Positions 34,035 through 40,327 of a stretch of DNA of 40,327 nucleotides are shown here, piece by piece (position 1 is the first letter of the stretch; each line of letters opens with the position of its first letter). The stretch is from Streptomyces griseorubiginosus (lineage in GTDB: Bacteria; Actinomycetota; Actinomycetes; Streptomycetales; Streptomycetaceae). The position numbers were made by a program, and so were the translations under genes. The stretch is taken from assembly GCF_017614965.1 (NCBI RefSeq), contig NZ_WVUG01000047.1:1-40327 (forward strand), read 5' to 3'. The notes below the pieces were generated by a model. That model was given only the letters and a program-made list of their open reading frames with translations, had not been told where the DNA came from and ran no database searches.

Positions 34035-34436
34035 TCAGGCAGCGGGCAGGAAGACGGGGATCGCCTCGCCGCCTTCCGGGTGCTCGAAGGCGACGTTGAC
34101 GGACATCCCGGGCCACGGACGCTCGCCGGCCCGCAGCCCGTTCAGCGCCGCATACAGCCAGGGCCCCTCGGCGAGTTCGACGAGCGCCACGACCCGCTGC
34201 GGGGCGGGAGCGTCGTCGCCGGGGCGGCCGTGTATGGCGGTCCACGAGATGACGGTTGCGGTGCCGGCGGCCGGTACCCAGGCCGCCGTGGGCTCCTGGC
34301 ACGCGGGGCAGGCCTCGAACTGGGGCGCGGCGTGCGCGCCGCAGGCGGTGCAGTGGCGGATGAGCAGTTCACCGCGCGCCGTCCCGTCGAAGAACTTCTC
34401 GGTCGCGGCGTCGCGTCGTACGACGAGGGTGGTCAT
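34035..34436 (-). CDS. DUF35 zinc-ribbon/OB-fold protein
   Basis: A 133-residue partner protein. The N-terminal rubredoxin-like zinc ribbon has Cys29, Cys32, Cys43 and Cys46 (HCTACG ... CPACQ), and an OB-fold follows from about residue 52 to the end. DUF35 proteins pair with thiolase-fold enzymes. In sterol side-chain breakdown, the DUF35 part of the hydratase subunit binds the Ltp2 aldolase and is needed for its activity. Here the thiolase-like gene is 24 bases upstream, so a stable complex is likely. ATG 34436 has GGAG 6 bases before it. Confidence 0.88.
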   Translation of the reverse strand: MTTLVVRRDAATEKFFDGTARGELLIRHCTACGAHAAPQFEACPACQEPTAAWVPAAGTATVISWTAIHGRPGDDAPAPQRVVALVELAEGPWLYAALNGLRAGERPWPGMSVNVAFEHPEGGEAIPVFLPAA

Positions 34437-34460
34437 GGTGGCTCCATGGATCGGTGGTGG

Positions 34461-35642
34461 TCAGGCGTGCGGGTGAGGGCTGAGGACCAGCGTCGAGTGG
34501 TGGTCGAGGATTCCGCCGTTGCCGCTGACCAGGACGACGTCGTGGCGCGGTACCTGCCGTTCGCCCGCCTCGCCGCGGGCCTGGAGAACGGCCTCGGACA
34601 GCGGGGTCATGCCCCACATGTAGTAGGAGGAGAGCTGCCCGCCGCCGGTGTTGACCGGCAGCGATCCGCCGGGCGCGAGCGCGCCGCTCGCCGCGAAGGA
34701 GCCGCCCTCGCCCTTGGCGCAGAAGCCGTAGTCCTCCAGGGTGAGGAGCACGGTGAAGGTGTAGCAGTCGTACAGTTCGGCGACGTCGACGTCACCGAGG
34801 GAGACGCCCGCCATCTTCAGGGCCGCGGGGCCCGCCTGCGCTGCCCCGCTGACCAGGCCGAAGTCGCTGCCCTGGTGCATCGGGTAGCCGGGGTGGGACT
34901 GGGCCCAGCCGAGTAGGTGGACGGGCGGCCTGCGCAGGTGGGCGGCGCGCTCGGCGGTGGTGACGATGACGGCGATGCCGCCGTTGGTGACCAGACAGCA
35001 GTCCAGCAGATGGAACGGCTCGGCGATCATCCTGGACGCCTGGTGGTCGTCCACTGTGATGGGGTCCCGCAACTGGGCGCGGGGGTTGGTCGCCGCCCAG
35101 GCCCGCTGGGCCACGGCGATGTGGGCGAGTTGTTCGCTGGTGGTGCCGTAGGTGTCCATGTGACGGCGGGCCGCCAGCGCGTACAGGGGGTTGGCGCCCA
35201 TGATCCCGGCCGCTGCCATGAGGCCCCGCCAGCCGGACGCGCCGGCGGCCCGCGCGTAGGCCGCGCCCGACGACGTTTTCTCCTTCAGCGGTGCGTCGGC
35301 GAAGACACAGGCCACAGCCTCGGCCAAACCGGAGCGCACGGCCATCGACGCGTACTGCACCATCGCGCCGGCGGTGGAGCCGTACGCCTGTACTTCCGAC
35401 AGCAGCCGCAGGTCCTTAAGGCCCAGGTCCTTCTGGAGGTCGAGACCGACCCCGCCGAGGACGCCGCTGCTGGTGAGCAGGCCGTCGAGGTCGGCAAGGG
35501 CCAAGCCCGCGTCGTCGGCGGCGCGCCGTACGGCGTCGGCCGCGAAGCCGGCGGGGCTGCGGCCGTAGATCTTGCCCATGTCCGTCATGCCGAGTCCCGC
35601 GATGACGGGGCCTCGGGGAGCGGGGTGTGAGGAGGTGGTCAC
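34461..35642 (-). CDS. thiolase-fold protein lacking the nucleophilic Cys (Ltp2-like aldolase)
   Basis: A 393-residue thiolase-superfamily protein of the SCP-x/lipid-transfer group. Where thiolases have the acyl-accepting Cys (ACASG), this protein has Gly88 in VQAYGSTAG, so ordinary thiolysis is unlikely. Later motifs fit Ltp-type enzymes: AELYDCYTFTVLL with a candidate catalytic Tyr, NTGGGQLSSYY, and GNGGILDHHSTL. Ltp2 proteins with this pattern cleave 3-hydroxyacyl-CoA by a retro-aldol reaction together with a DUF35 partner, which is exactly the next gene. It would shorten the product of the crotonase domain without a hydroxyacyl-CoA dehydrogenase. The GTG start at 35642 lies 38 bases after the fusion gene. 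Confidence 0.85.
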   Translation of the reverse strand: MTTSSHPAPRGPVIAGLGMTDMGKIYGRSPAGFAADAVRRAADDAGLALADLDGLLTSSGVLGGVGLDLQKDLGLKDLRLLSEVQAYGSTAGAMVQYASMAVRSGLAEAVACVFADAPLKEKTSSGAAYARAAGASGWRGLMAAAGIMGANPLYALAARRHMDTYGTTSEQLAHIAVAQRAWAATNPRAQLRDPITVDDHQASRMIAEPFHLLDCCLVTNGGIAVIVTTAERAAHLRRPPVHLLGWAQSHPGYPMHQGSDFGLVSGAAQAGPAALKMAGVSLGDVDVAELYDCYTFTVLLTLEDYGFCAKGEGGSFAASGALAPGGSLPVNTGGGQLSSYYMWGMTPLSEAVLQARGEAGERQVPRHDVVLVSGNGGILDHHSTLVLSPHPHA

Positions 35643-35680
35643 GTCAGGTGCCTTTCGTTGTGCTGCCGCCGATGACGGGT

Positions 35681-38600
35681 TCAGCGCGCCTGCCAGACCG
35701 GGGTGCGCTTCTCGGCGAAGGCCCGGGGGCCTTCCTGGGCGTCCTGGGAGGTCATCAGCGTCTGCGCCTCCTGATGGGAGAGGTCCCAGGCGGCCTGCTC
35801 AGCGTCGACACGCCCGGCGGTGATGCCGCGGGCGATGCGCTTGCTGGCCTGGACGGCGAGCGGGGCGTTGGCGGCGATGCGCTCGGCCAGCGCCAGTGCT
35901 TCGTCGAGCACCTTCTCGGCGGGCACGACCCGGTTGACCAGGCCCAGGTCGCGGGCGGTGGCCGCGTCGAGCGGGTCGCCGGTCAGCAGCAGCTCCATGG
36001 CGACCTTGGACGGCAGCTGGGCGGCGAGCCGGAAGGCGCCGCCGGCGGCGGCGATGATGCCCCGCTTGACCTCCGGCAGCCCGAAGGAGGCGTCCTCGGC
36101 CGCGACCACGAGGTCACTGGCGAGGGCGATCTCGGTGCCGCCGCCGAGGGCGAAGCCGCGCACGGCGGCGATGGTGGGCTTGCCGATGTGATGGCGGACG
36201 TAGCCGGCGAAGCCCCACGCCTCGGCCTCGGGCGGCATGATGTTCTCGCCTCGGGCCACCGCCTTCAGGTCGGCGCCGGCACAGAACGCCTTGTCTCCGG
36301 CGCCGGTGATGACGACGGCCCGTATCTCCGGGTCGCGGTCCGCCTCCTCCAGCGCGTTGCCGACGCCCAGGGCGAGCGCCGCGTTGACCGCGTTGCGGGC
36401 TTCGGGCCGGTTGAGGGTGACCACCATGACGTGGCCTCGGCGTTCCACGAGGACGGTGGGTGCGGGGGAACTCACGGGCGGTGTCTCCTCAAGGGTCTCC
36501 AGCACTCCTCGGGCGAGCAGCTGGTCGGTTTCTACGTCGGACAGACCCAGCAGCTCGCGGCTGAGCTGCCGGGTGTGCTCGGCGGGCAGCGGGGCGGGGC
36601 ACTGCGGCGGGTCGGCGAGGTGGCGCGAGCGAGCGGGACGGGCCTCGGTGGGCAGGGGCTCGTCGAAGGTCGGCTGCCGCAGCTCGGTGAAGAAGCCGCG
36701 GGCCTGCAACTGCGGGTCCGTCAGGAGTTCGTGGACCCGCAGCATCGGCGCCGCCGGAACTCCGCAGGCTTGGAGCAGGCTGCTGACCTCCCGCGGGGAA
36801 CGGGATGCTGTCCAGGACGACAGGGCCTCTTCGATCCGCCGGCGGCCGGCCAGGCGTCCCTCGGGCCGGGCCAACTCCGGGTCGGCGGCCAGGACTTCGT
36901 ACCCGGCCACCGCACACAGCCGGTTCCAGTCCACGTCGTCACGGATGCCGATCGCGCACCACTGGTCGTCACCGGCGCAGGGCACCACCAGGTCGATGGT
37001 CATGGCTCCGGTGTGCAGCGATCCGGGGTTCAGCCACTCTCCTGCCAGGTGCTCGGCCAGGGCGTCGAGGATGATCTCCGCCTGCGCGATGCCGACGGTG
37101 CCCCCGCGGCCGGTACGGCGCAGCCTTGCGAGCTGGGCCACGACGGCCGCAGCGCCGACCCGCCCGACCACGTGATCCGGGTAGATGGTGATCGAGTCAC
37201 TGTGGCCGTCCGGATCGTCGGGGTAGCGCCACAGGTCGCTCAGCCCGGTCGAGGCCCGCACCAGCGGCCCATATCCCATACGACGGCTCCACGCACCGCT
37301 CGCGCCGAAGGCGCTGCTGTCCGCGATGACGAGACGGGGGTTCAGTCCTAGGAGTACGTCGGGGCCGAGACCGAGGGACTGAAGCGTGCCGGGCTTGAAG
37401 TTGGACAGGACGATGTCGGCTTCGGCGGCGAGCCGCTTGAAGAGGCCGACGCCTTCCGGGTCGCGCAGGTTCAGGCCCAGGCTGCGCTTGTTGCGGTGGC
37501 CCCAGGCGGCCGACGCGGTGATGACCTCGCCGGTGACGGACTGCCGTCCGCCGTCCGGGAAAGCGCGGTTCTCCACCTTGATCACATCAGCGCCGTGGTC
37601 GGCGAGGAGCCGGCCGAGTTCCGCTCCGGCGACGATGACACCGAGGTCGAGGACGCGCAGCCCGGCCAAGGGGTTAACACGTTCGGGCCTCGTTTCACCG
37701 CGTACCGGTTCGACGCGTGCACGCACCTCGGTGAGCACCTCGTCGGTGTGCTCACCCGGCAGCGGGGCCCTGCGCAGCGGGGACGGTCGCGCTCCGTCGA
37801 TCTCCAGGAATCCCGCCGGTATGCGAGCCGTAAGTCCGGGAGCGAGTTCGGTGTCCGCGAGCGCCCCGCGCTCCAGGTAGTGCTCGGCACGCAGGGCGTC
37901 ACCGGCGGTGAGGACGGCCGCGATGGGCACGCCGTGCTCCTGGCCCTGCCGTACGAGGTCGTCGCGGGAGCGGTCGCGAAAGAGGTCGGCAATCCGGGCG
38001 TGGATCCGGTCGGCCTCCTGGAAGCGCACGGCGATGTTCTCGTAGCGCCGGTCGGCCAGTTCCTCGGGCTCGCCCAGCCAGGCCCGCATGCCGCGCCACT
38101 GCCGCGGGCTCAGCACACAGACGCGCACCAGGCCGTCGGAGCACCGGAAGATCGGGTAGAGATGCCCGGCGGCGGGTCGGCCGGGCGGCAGGTCTGCGGC
38201 GCGTCGGCCCCCGGTGGCGGAGCCGCCCATACCGAAACCGGGGTCCAGGATCTGGGTGACCGCCTCGTGCACGGAAAAGTCGATGTGGTCGCCGCGCCCG
38301 GTCTCAAGGCTGCTGTAGTGCGCGAGCAGGGCCACCCATGCGGCCTGCAGATATGCGGACTCGGTGACGATCGAACCGGGAGGCGGAAGCGGTGGGCGCC
38401 CCGGCAGGCCGGAACGGCACAGAAGGCCGCCGAGGGCCGCGTGCACGGCGTCGGTCGCCGCGTATCCCGCATAGGGGCCGGTCAGTCCGAAGTCGGTCAC
38501 GGTGACCAGGACGAGCCGGGAATTTCGGGCCGTGACGCTCTCGTAGTCGAAGCCCGGCACGCCGCAGCGTTCGGACTCGATCCAGATGTCCGCCGCGTCC

Positions 38601-38878
38601 AGCAGCGCCCTCAGGCCGCACCGGCCGTCCTCGGTGTCCAGCTCGAGGGTGACGCCACGCTTACCGGCATTGCGCACGGCGAAGTACAGGCTGGTTCCCT
38701 CGTGAAGCGGGGCCCGGGTGCGGGCACGAGCGCCCCCGGGCGGCTCCACGAGGATCACGTCGGCGCCCAGGCTCGCGAGGAAGCGGCCCACTCCCTCGCC
38801 GCGTCCGTCGGTGGTGTCGACCACCCGGACCCCGTACAGAGGTGCCGACGTGTCCCCGCCGGTCACTGCTCCGGTCAT
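35681..38878 (-). CDS. trimodular CaiB-CaiB-enoyl-CoA hydratase fusion
   Basis: A 1065-residue protein built of three parts. Residues 1-395 form a class III (CaiB/BaiF) CoA-transferase domain; Asp143 (ATDAVHAALGG) sits where formyl-CoA transferase has its catalytic Asp. Residues 405-800 form a second CaiB domain starting LAGLRVLDLG, in which that position is Gly537 (GYGPLVRASTG), so it is probably non-catalytic. Residues 807-1065 form a complete crotonase with both acidic residues, Glu916 (GGGTE) and Glu936 (GLPE). Two-domain CaiB proteins of about 800 residues are known; the added hydratase is unusual and would link activation of an acid to hydration of its enoyl-CoA. First gene of the operon, divergent from LysR. 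An internal start could also make the crotonase alone. Confidence 0.88.
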   Translation of the reverse strand: MTGAVTGGDTSAPLYGVRVVDTTDGRGEGVGRFLASLGADVILVEPPGGARARTRAPLHEGTSLYFAVRNAGKRGVTLELDTEDGRCGLRALLDAADIWIESERCGVPGFDYESVTARNSRLVLVTVTDFGLTGPYAGYAATDAVHAALGGLLCRSGLPGRPPLPPPGSIVTESAYLQAAWVALLAHYSSLETGRGDHIDFSVHEAVTQILDPGFGMGGSATGGRRAADLPPGRPAAGHLYPIFRCSDGLVRVCVLSPRQWRGMRAWLGEPEELADRRYENIAVRFQEADRIHARIADLFRDRSRDDLVRQGQEHGVPIAAVLTAGDALRAEHYLERGALADTELAPGLTARIPAGFLEIDGARPSPLRRAPLPGEHTDEVLTEVRARVEPVRGETRPERVNPLAGLRVLDLGVIVAGAELGRLLADHGADVIKVENRAFPDGGRQSVTGEVITASAAWGHRNKRSLGLNLRDPEGVGLFKRLAAEADIVLSNFKPGTLQSLGLGPDVLLGLNPRLVIADSSAFGASGAWSRRMGYGPLVRASTGLSDLWRYPDDPDGHSDSITIYPDHVVGRVGAAAVVAQLARLRRTGRGGTVGIAQAEIILDALAEHLAGEWLNPGSLHTGAMTIDLVVPCAGDDQWCAIGIRDDVDWNRLCAVAGYEVLAADPELARPEGRLAGRRRIEEALSSWTASRSPREVSSLLQACGVPAAPMLRVHELLTDPQLQARGFFTELRQPTFDEPLPTEARPARSRHLADPPQCPAPLPAEHTRQLSRELLGLSDVETDQLLARGVLETLEETPPVSSPAPTVLVERRGHVMVVTLNRPEARNAVNAALALGVGNALEEADRDPEIRAVVITGAGDKAFCAGADLKAVARGENIMPPEAEAWGFAGYVRHHIGKPTIAAVRGFALGGGTEIALASDLVVAAEDASFGLPEVKRGIIAAAGGAFRLAAQLPSKVAMELLLTGDPLDAATARDLGLVNRVVPAEKVLDEALALAERIAANAPLAVQASKRIARGITAGRVDAEQAAWDLSHQEAQTLMTSQDAQEGPRAFAEKRTPVWQAR
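36473..36490 (-). promoter_or_regulatory. internal ribosome-binding site and GTG inside the fusion gene
   Basis: Within the linker between the second CaiB domain and the crotonase, the minus strand carries GAGGAG (36490-36485), nine bases and an in-frame GTG (36475-36473). It would start a 264-residue stand-alone crotonase at codon 802. It may be a leftover from a time when the two were separate genes, or a working site for extra crotonase. Confidence 0.5.
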
Positions 38879-39095
38879 CGTTCGCCTCCTGGGCCGGGCC
38901 GGTCAGCGCCGCGCACCGACGCAGGGCACGGCGGACCGATCCAGAGCCGAGGGGCCAAGGGGGATCACGCCGGGGTCGGGGAGGGAACACCCCGTACCCG
39001 CGCACGCCGGAGACCTGCGGCGGCCTGATGTCGGCCGTATGAACACCGCGTTTCCGTGCATCAGCCTGGACCGGCACGCGGGTGCCTGTACACGT

Positions 39096-39127
39096 CCGTT
39101 TCGCTCATGTGCACGTGACCGAAACGG
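39096..39127. promoter_or_regulatory. 32-bp near-perfect palindrome between the fusion gene and LysR
   Basis: CCGTTTCG and CGAAACGG flank TCA...TGA and a central GTGCAC, all around one centre (between 39111 and 39112). Fourteen of sixteen base pairs match. It lies about 50 bases before the LysR start and about 220 bases before the fusion-gene start. It is the most regular element in this 300-base spacer and the best candidate operator. LysR sites are usually shorter and less regular (T-N11-A), so another regulator may also bind here. Apart from this palindrome I see no gene in 38879-39178. Confidence 0.7.
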
Positions 39128-39178
39128 CAACGTCGCAGCTCCTGGAGGCGGATGCGGAGCGGGTGATCTACTGGCTCC

Positions 39179-40096
39179 GTGGACATCCAGCAGCTTCGCT
39201 ACTTCTTGGCCGTCGCCGACGAGCTGCACTTCGGCCGGGCCGCGGACCGCCTGCATGTGACGGCTTCACCCCTGAGCCGCCGTATCCGGGAACTGGAGCA
39301 CGAGCTCGACCGTGACCTGTTCGTCCGCGAGCACCATCACGTGGAGCTGACTTCTTTCGGTGCGGTCTTCCGCGAACGTGCCAAGGCGGTGGTCCGGGAC
39401 TTCGACCGTTTGCGGGACCTCGCACACGACTACCTGGACGTCCCACGATGCCGGGTCGGCGCGGCTCCCTTGACTCCGCCGAAAGTCATGGACACGGTCA
39501 TCACCGCCTACCGCGAGACCGCTCCGAGTGTCGAGCTTCCCGTCACGCTCGCGTCGTCGGCCGAACTCCTCGACCAGCTCACCGCCGACCGCATCGATCT
39601 CGCCGTCGTCCACCTTCCGGCCACCACACCCGGCACGGATAGCCTGGTCATCGCCACTGGCTCCATCGGCATGGTGATGGCGGCGACCGACGAACTCGCC
39701 ACTCGCACCTCGCTGACCCTGCGGGACCTGCGGGACCGTCAAGTGCTGATGACCTCGGCCAAGGTGCACCCGTCTGTGATGAGCGAGAACAGGACCGCGC
39801 TCCTGAATGCCGGTGTCACGCACCTGGTGGATCTGCCGCACAACGACATCGTCCAGACCGCCGCCCACGTGCTGCGCACCGGCGCACTGACCCTCACCGT
39901 CCTCGGTGACGAGGACCTGCCCACCACACGTGTCTTCGCCGCTCCGGCTTTCCGTGTGGTGCCGCTCGACGAGCCCGGACTGACCCTGCGGGCCGGGATC
40001 GTGTGGCGCAGATCGGCCGAGGAAACAGTGCCGGGTCTGCGGGAGGTGCTCGCCACTCTGAAGCAGAGGTACGTGGGCGATCCGATGCCACTGTGA
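39179..40096 (+). CDS. LysR-family transcriptional regulator
   Basis: A 305-residue LysR-type regulator. The winged helix covers residues 1-60 (MDIQQLRYFLAVADELHFG, then AADRLHVTASPLSRRIRELE), followed by a linker helix and an effector-binding domain from about residue 90 to 295. The HFGRAADRLH motif is common in regulators of aromatic-compound genes, but this alone does not identify the effector. It is divergent from the CoA-transferase operon across 300 bases, the usual arrangement in which LysR activates its neighbour and represses itself. The GTG start at 39179 fixes the family N-terminus, although a clear ribosome-binding site is not evident. Confidence 0.92.
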   Translation: MDIQQLRYFLAVADELHFGRAADRLHVTASPLSRRIRELEHELDRDLFVREHHHVELTSFGAVFRERAKAVVRDFDRLRDLAHDYLDVPRCRVGAAPLTPPKVMDTVITAYRETAPSVELPVTLASSAELLDQLTADRIDLAVVHLPATTPGTDSLVIATGSIGMVMAATDELATRTSLTLRDLRDRQVLMTSAKVHPSVMSENRTALLNAGVTHLVDLPHNDIVQTAAHVLRTGALTLTVLGDEDLPTTRVFAAPAFRVVPLDEPGLTLRAGIVWRRSAEETVPGLREVLATLKQRYVGDPMPL

Positions 40097-40173
40097 TCCG
40101 CTGCCCGCAGGGGTCTCGGTCAGCGTCGGGCTGGACGCGGAACGCCTCGTCGTCCGCTGCGCGGAGCCTGGCC

Positions 40174-40273
40174 CCGCCATCTGGCGGAATGGGTGGGAAC
40201 AGTTCCCGCCAGCTGCAGGTTCCTCCGCCGGAGCCCGCCCCCGAGAGTGGCCGTACGTTCCCGTTGCGTTCCC
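40174..40273. promoter_or_regulatory. cluster of small dyads and GTTCCC repeats before the last gene
   Basis: Two dyads lie close together: CCGCCA-TC-TGGCGG (40174-40187) and GGGAAC-A-GTTCCC (40195-40207), overlapped by a second CCGCCAG at 40206-40212. GTTCCC recurs at 40257 and 40268, 11 bases apart. This is the promoter side of the gene at 40288; the dyads are candidate operators for an unknown regulator. They do not look like a terminator for LysR. Confidence 0.4.
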
Positions 40274-40287
40274 AAAAGGAGAGAACG

Positions 40288-40327
40288 ATGGCCGATCAGA
40301 CGACGGCAGACTTCCTCGGCTCTGCCC
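40288..40327 (+). CDS. start of a gene, truncated by the window end
   Basis: ATG 40288 is preceded by AAAAGGAGAG, a strong ribosome-binding site, 6-8 bases upstream. Thirteen codons are visible (MADQTTADFLGSA), too few to assign a family. The gene continues beyond the window. Its promoter region holds the dyads noted at 40174-40273. Confidence 0.65.
   Translation, partial: MADQTTADFLGSA

Noticed and set aside
31671..34916. A 1081-codon open frame on the plus strand across the alcohol and aldehyde dehydrogenase genes
   Set aside because: Gly/Asp/Arg-rich low-complexity translation antisense to clearly recognised enzymes; no domain seen.
1..40327. CRISPR arrays, tRNA or rRNA genes, phage genes
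   Set aside because: No regularly spaced repeats, cloverleaf-like sequences with conserved T-loop, rRNA segments or phage structural motifs were noticed on either strand.

Overview
The window looks like a stretch of a Streptomyces-type actinobacterial chromosome. The base composition is very GC-rich, with strong third-position GC, so long open frames occur antisense to most genes. GTG starts and GTGA/ATGA overlaps are common. A sugar ABC importer lacks its own ATPase, as in Streptomyces, where MsiK serves several importers. No rRNA, tRNA or CRISPR array was seen. This is accessory, catabolic sequence with many decayed genes and insertion-sequence scars.

Left edge (1-4.5 kb): an SDR oxidoreductase and an enoyl-CoA hydratase flank a decayed nitrilase (catalytic Cys codon now Gly) joined to a multiply frameshifted threonine dehydratase relic. 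A scar follows in which fragments of a DDE transposase, a D-Ala-D-Ala carboxypeptidase and an IS110-type transposase abut one another.

Sugar island (4.9-14.9 kb): a NagB-like isomerase/deaminase, a GH4 glycosidase and a BadF-type sugar kinase form one operon. A convergent GntR/UTRA regulator is divergent from a lipoprotein solute-binding protein, two permeases and a GH3 glycosidase, closed by a perfect 16-bp terminator hairpin. The same TGGTCTGAC element lies upstream of both operons, so one regulon is likely. The layout resembles the DasR-dasABC chitobiose system, but the genes are different.

Amine island (15.1-29.5 kb): a PucR regulator diverges from a RidA-like gene. Two flavin amine oxidases, a cupin and an APC permease follow. 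Then comes a tight six-gene block: a GlnA-type gamma-glutamylamide synthetase, three split glutamate-synthase modules (class II amidotransferase, GXGXG, FMN domain), a monomeric sarcosine-oxidase-like flavoenzyme and an XRE-cupin regulator. The first four correspond to GmaS and MgsABC of the N-methylglutamate pathway. The single-subunit oxidase sits where the multi-subunit N-methylglutamate dehydrogenase would be expected, which suggests an oxygen-dependent variant for assimilating a small primary amine (inference).

Right part (29.5-40.3 kb): an IS256 scar joined to a TsaC/Sua5 fragment and a DHFR-like reductase precede a five-gene minus-strand operon. It encodes a 1065-residue CaiB-CaiB-crotonase fusion, a thiolase-fold protein lacking the nucleophilic Cys, a DUF35 zinc-ribbon/OB partner, a coniferyl-aldehyde-type ALDH and a Zn-alcohol dehydrogenase. 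The set suggests oxidation of an (aryl) alcohol to an acid, CoA transfer, hydration, and retro-aldol chain shortening without a 3-hydroxyacyl-CoA dehydrogenase. A divergent LysR gene lies beyond a striking 32-bp palindrome. The window ends in the first codons of another gene.
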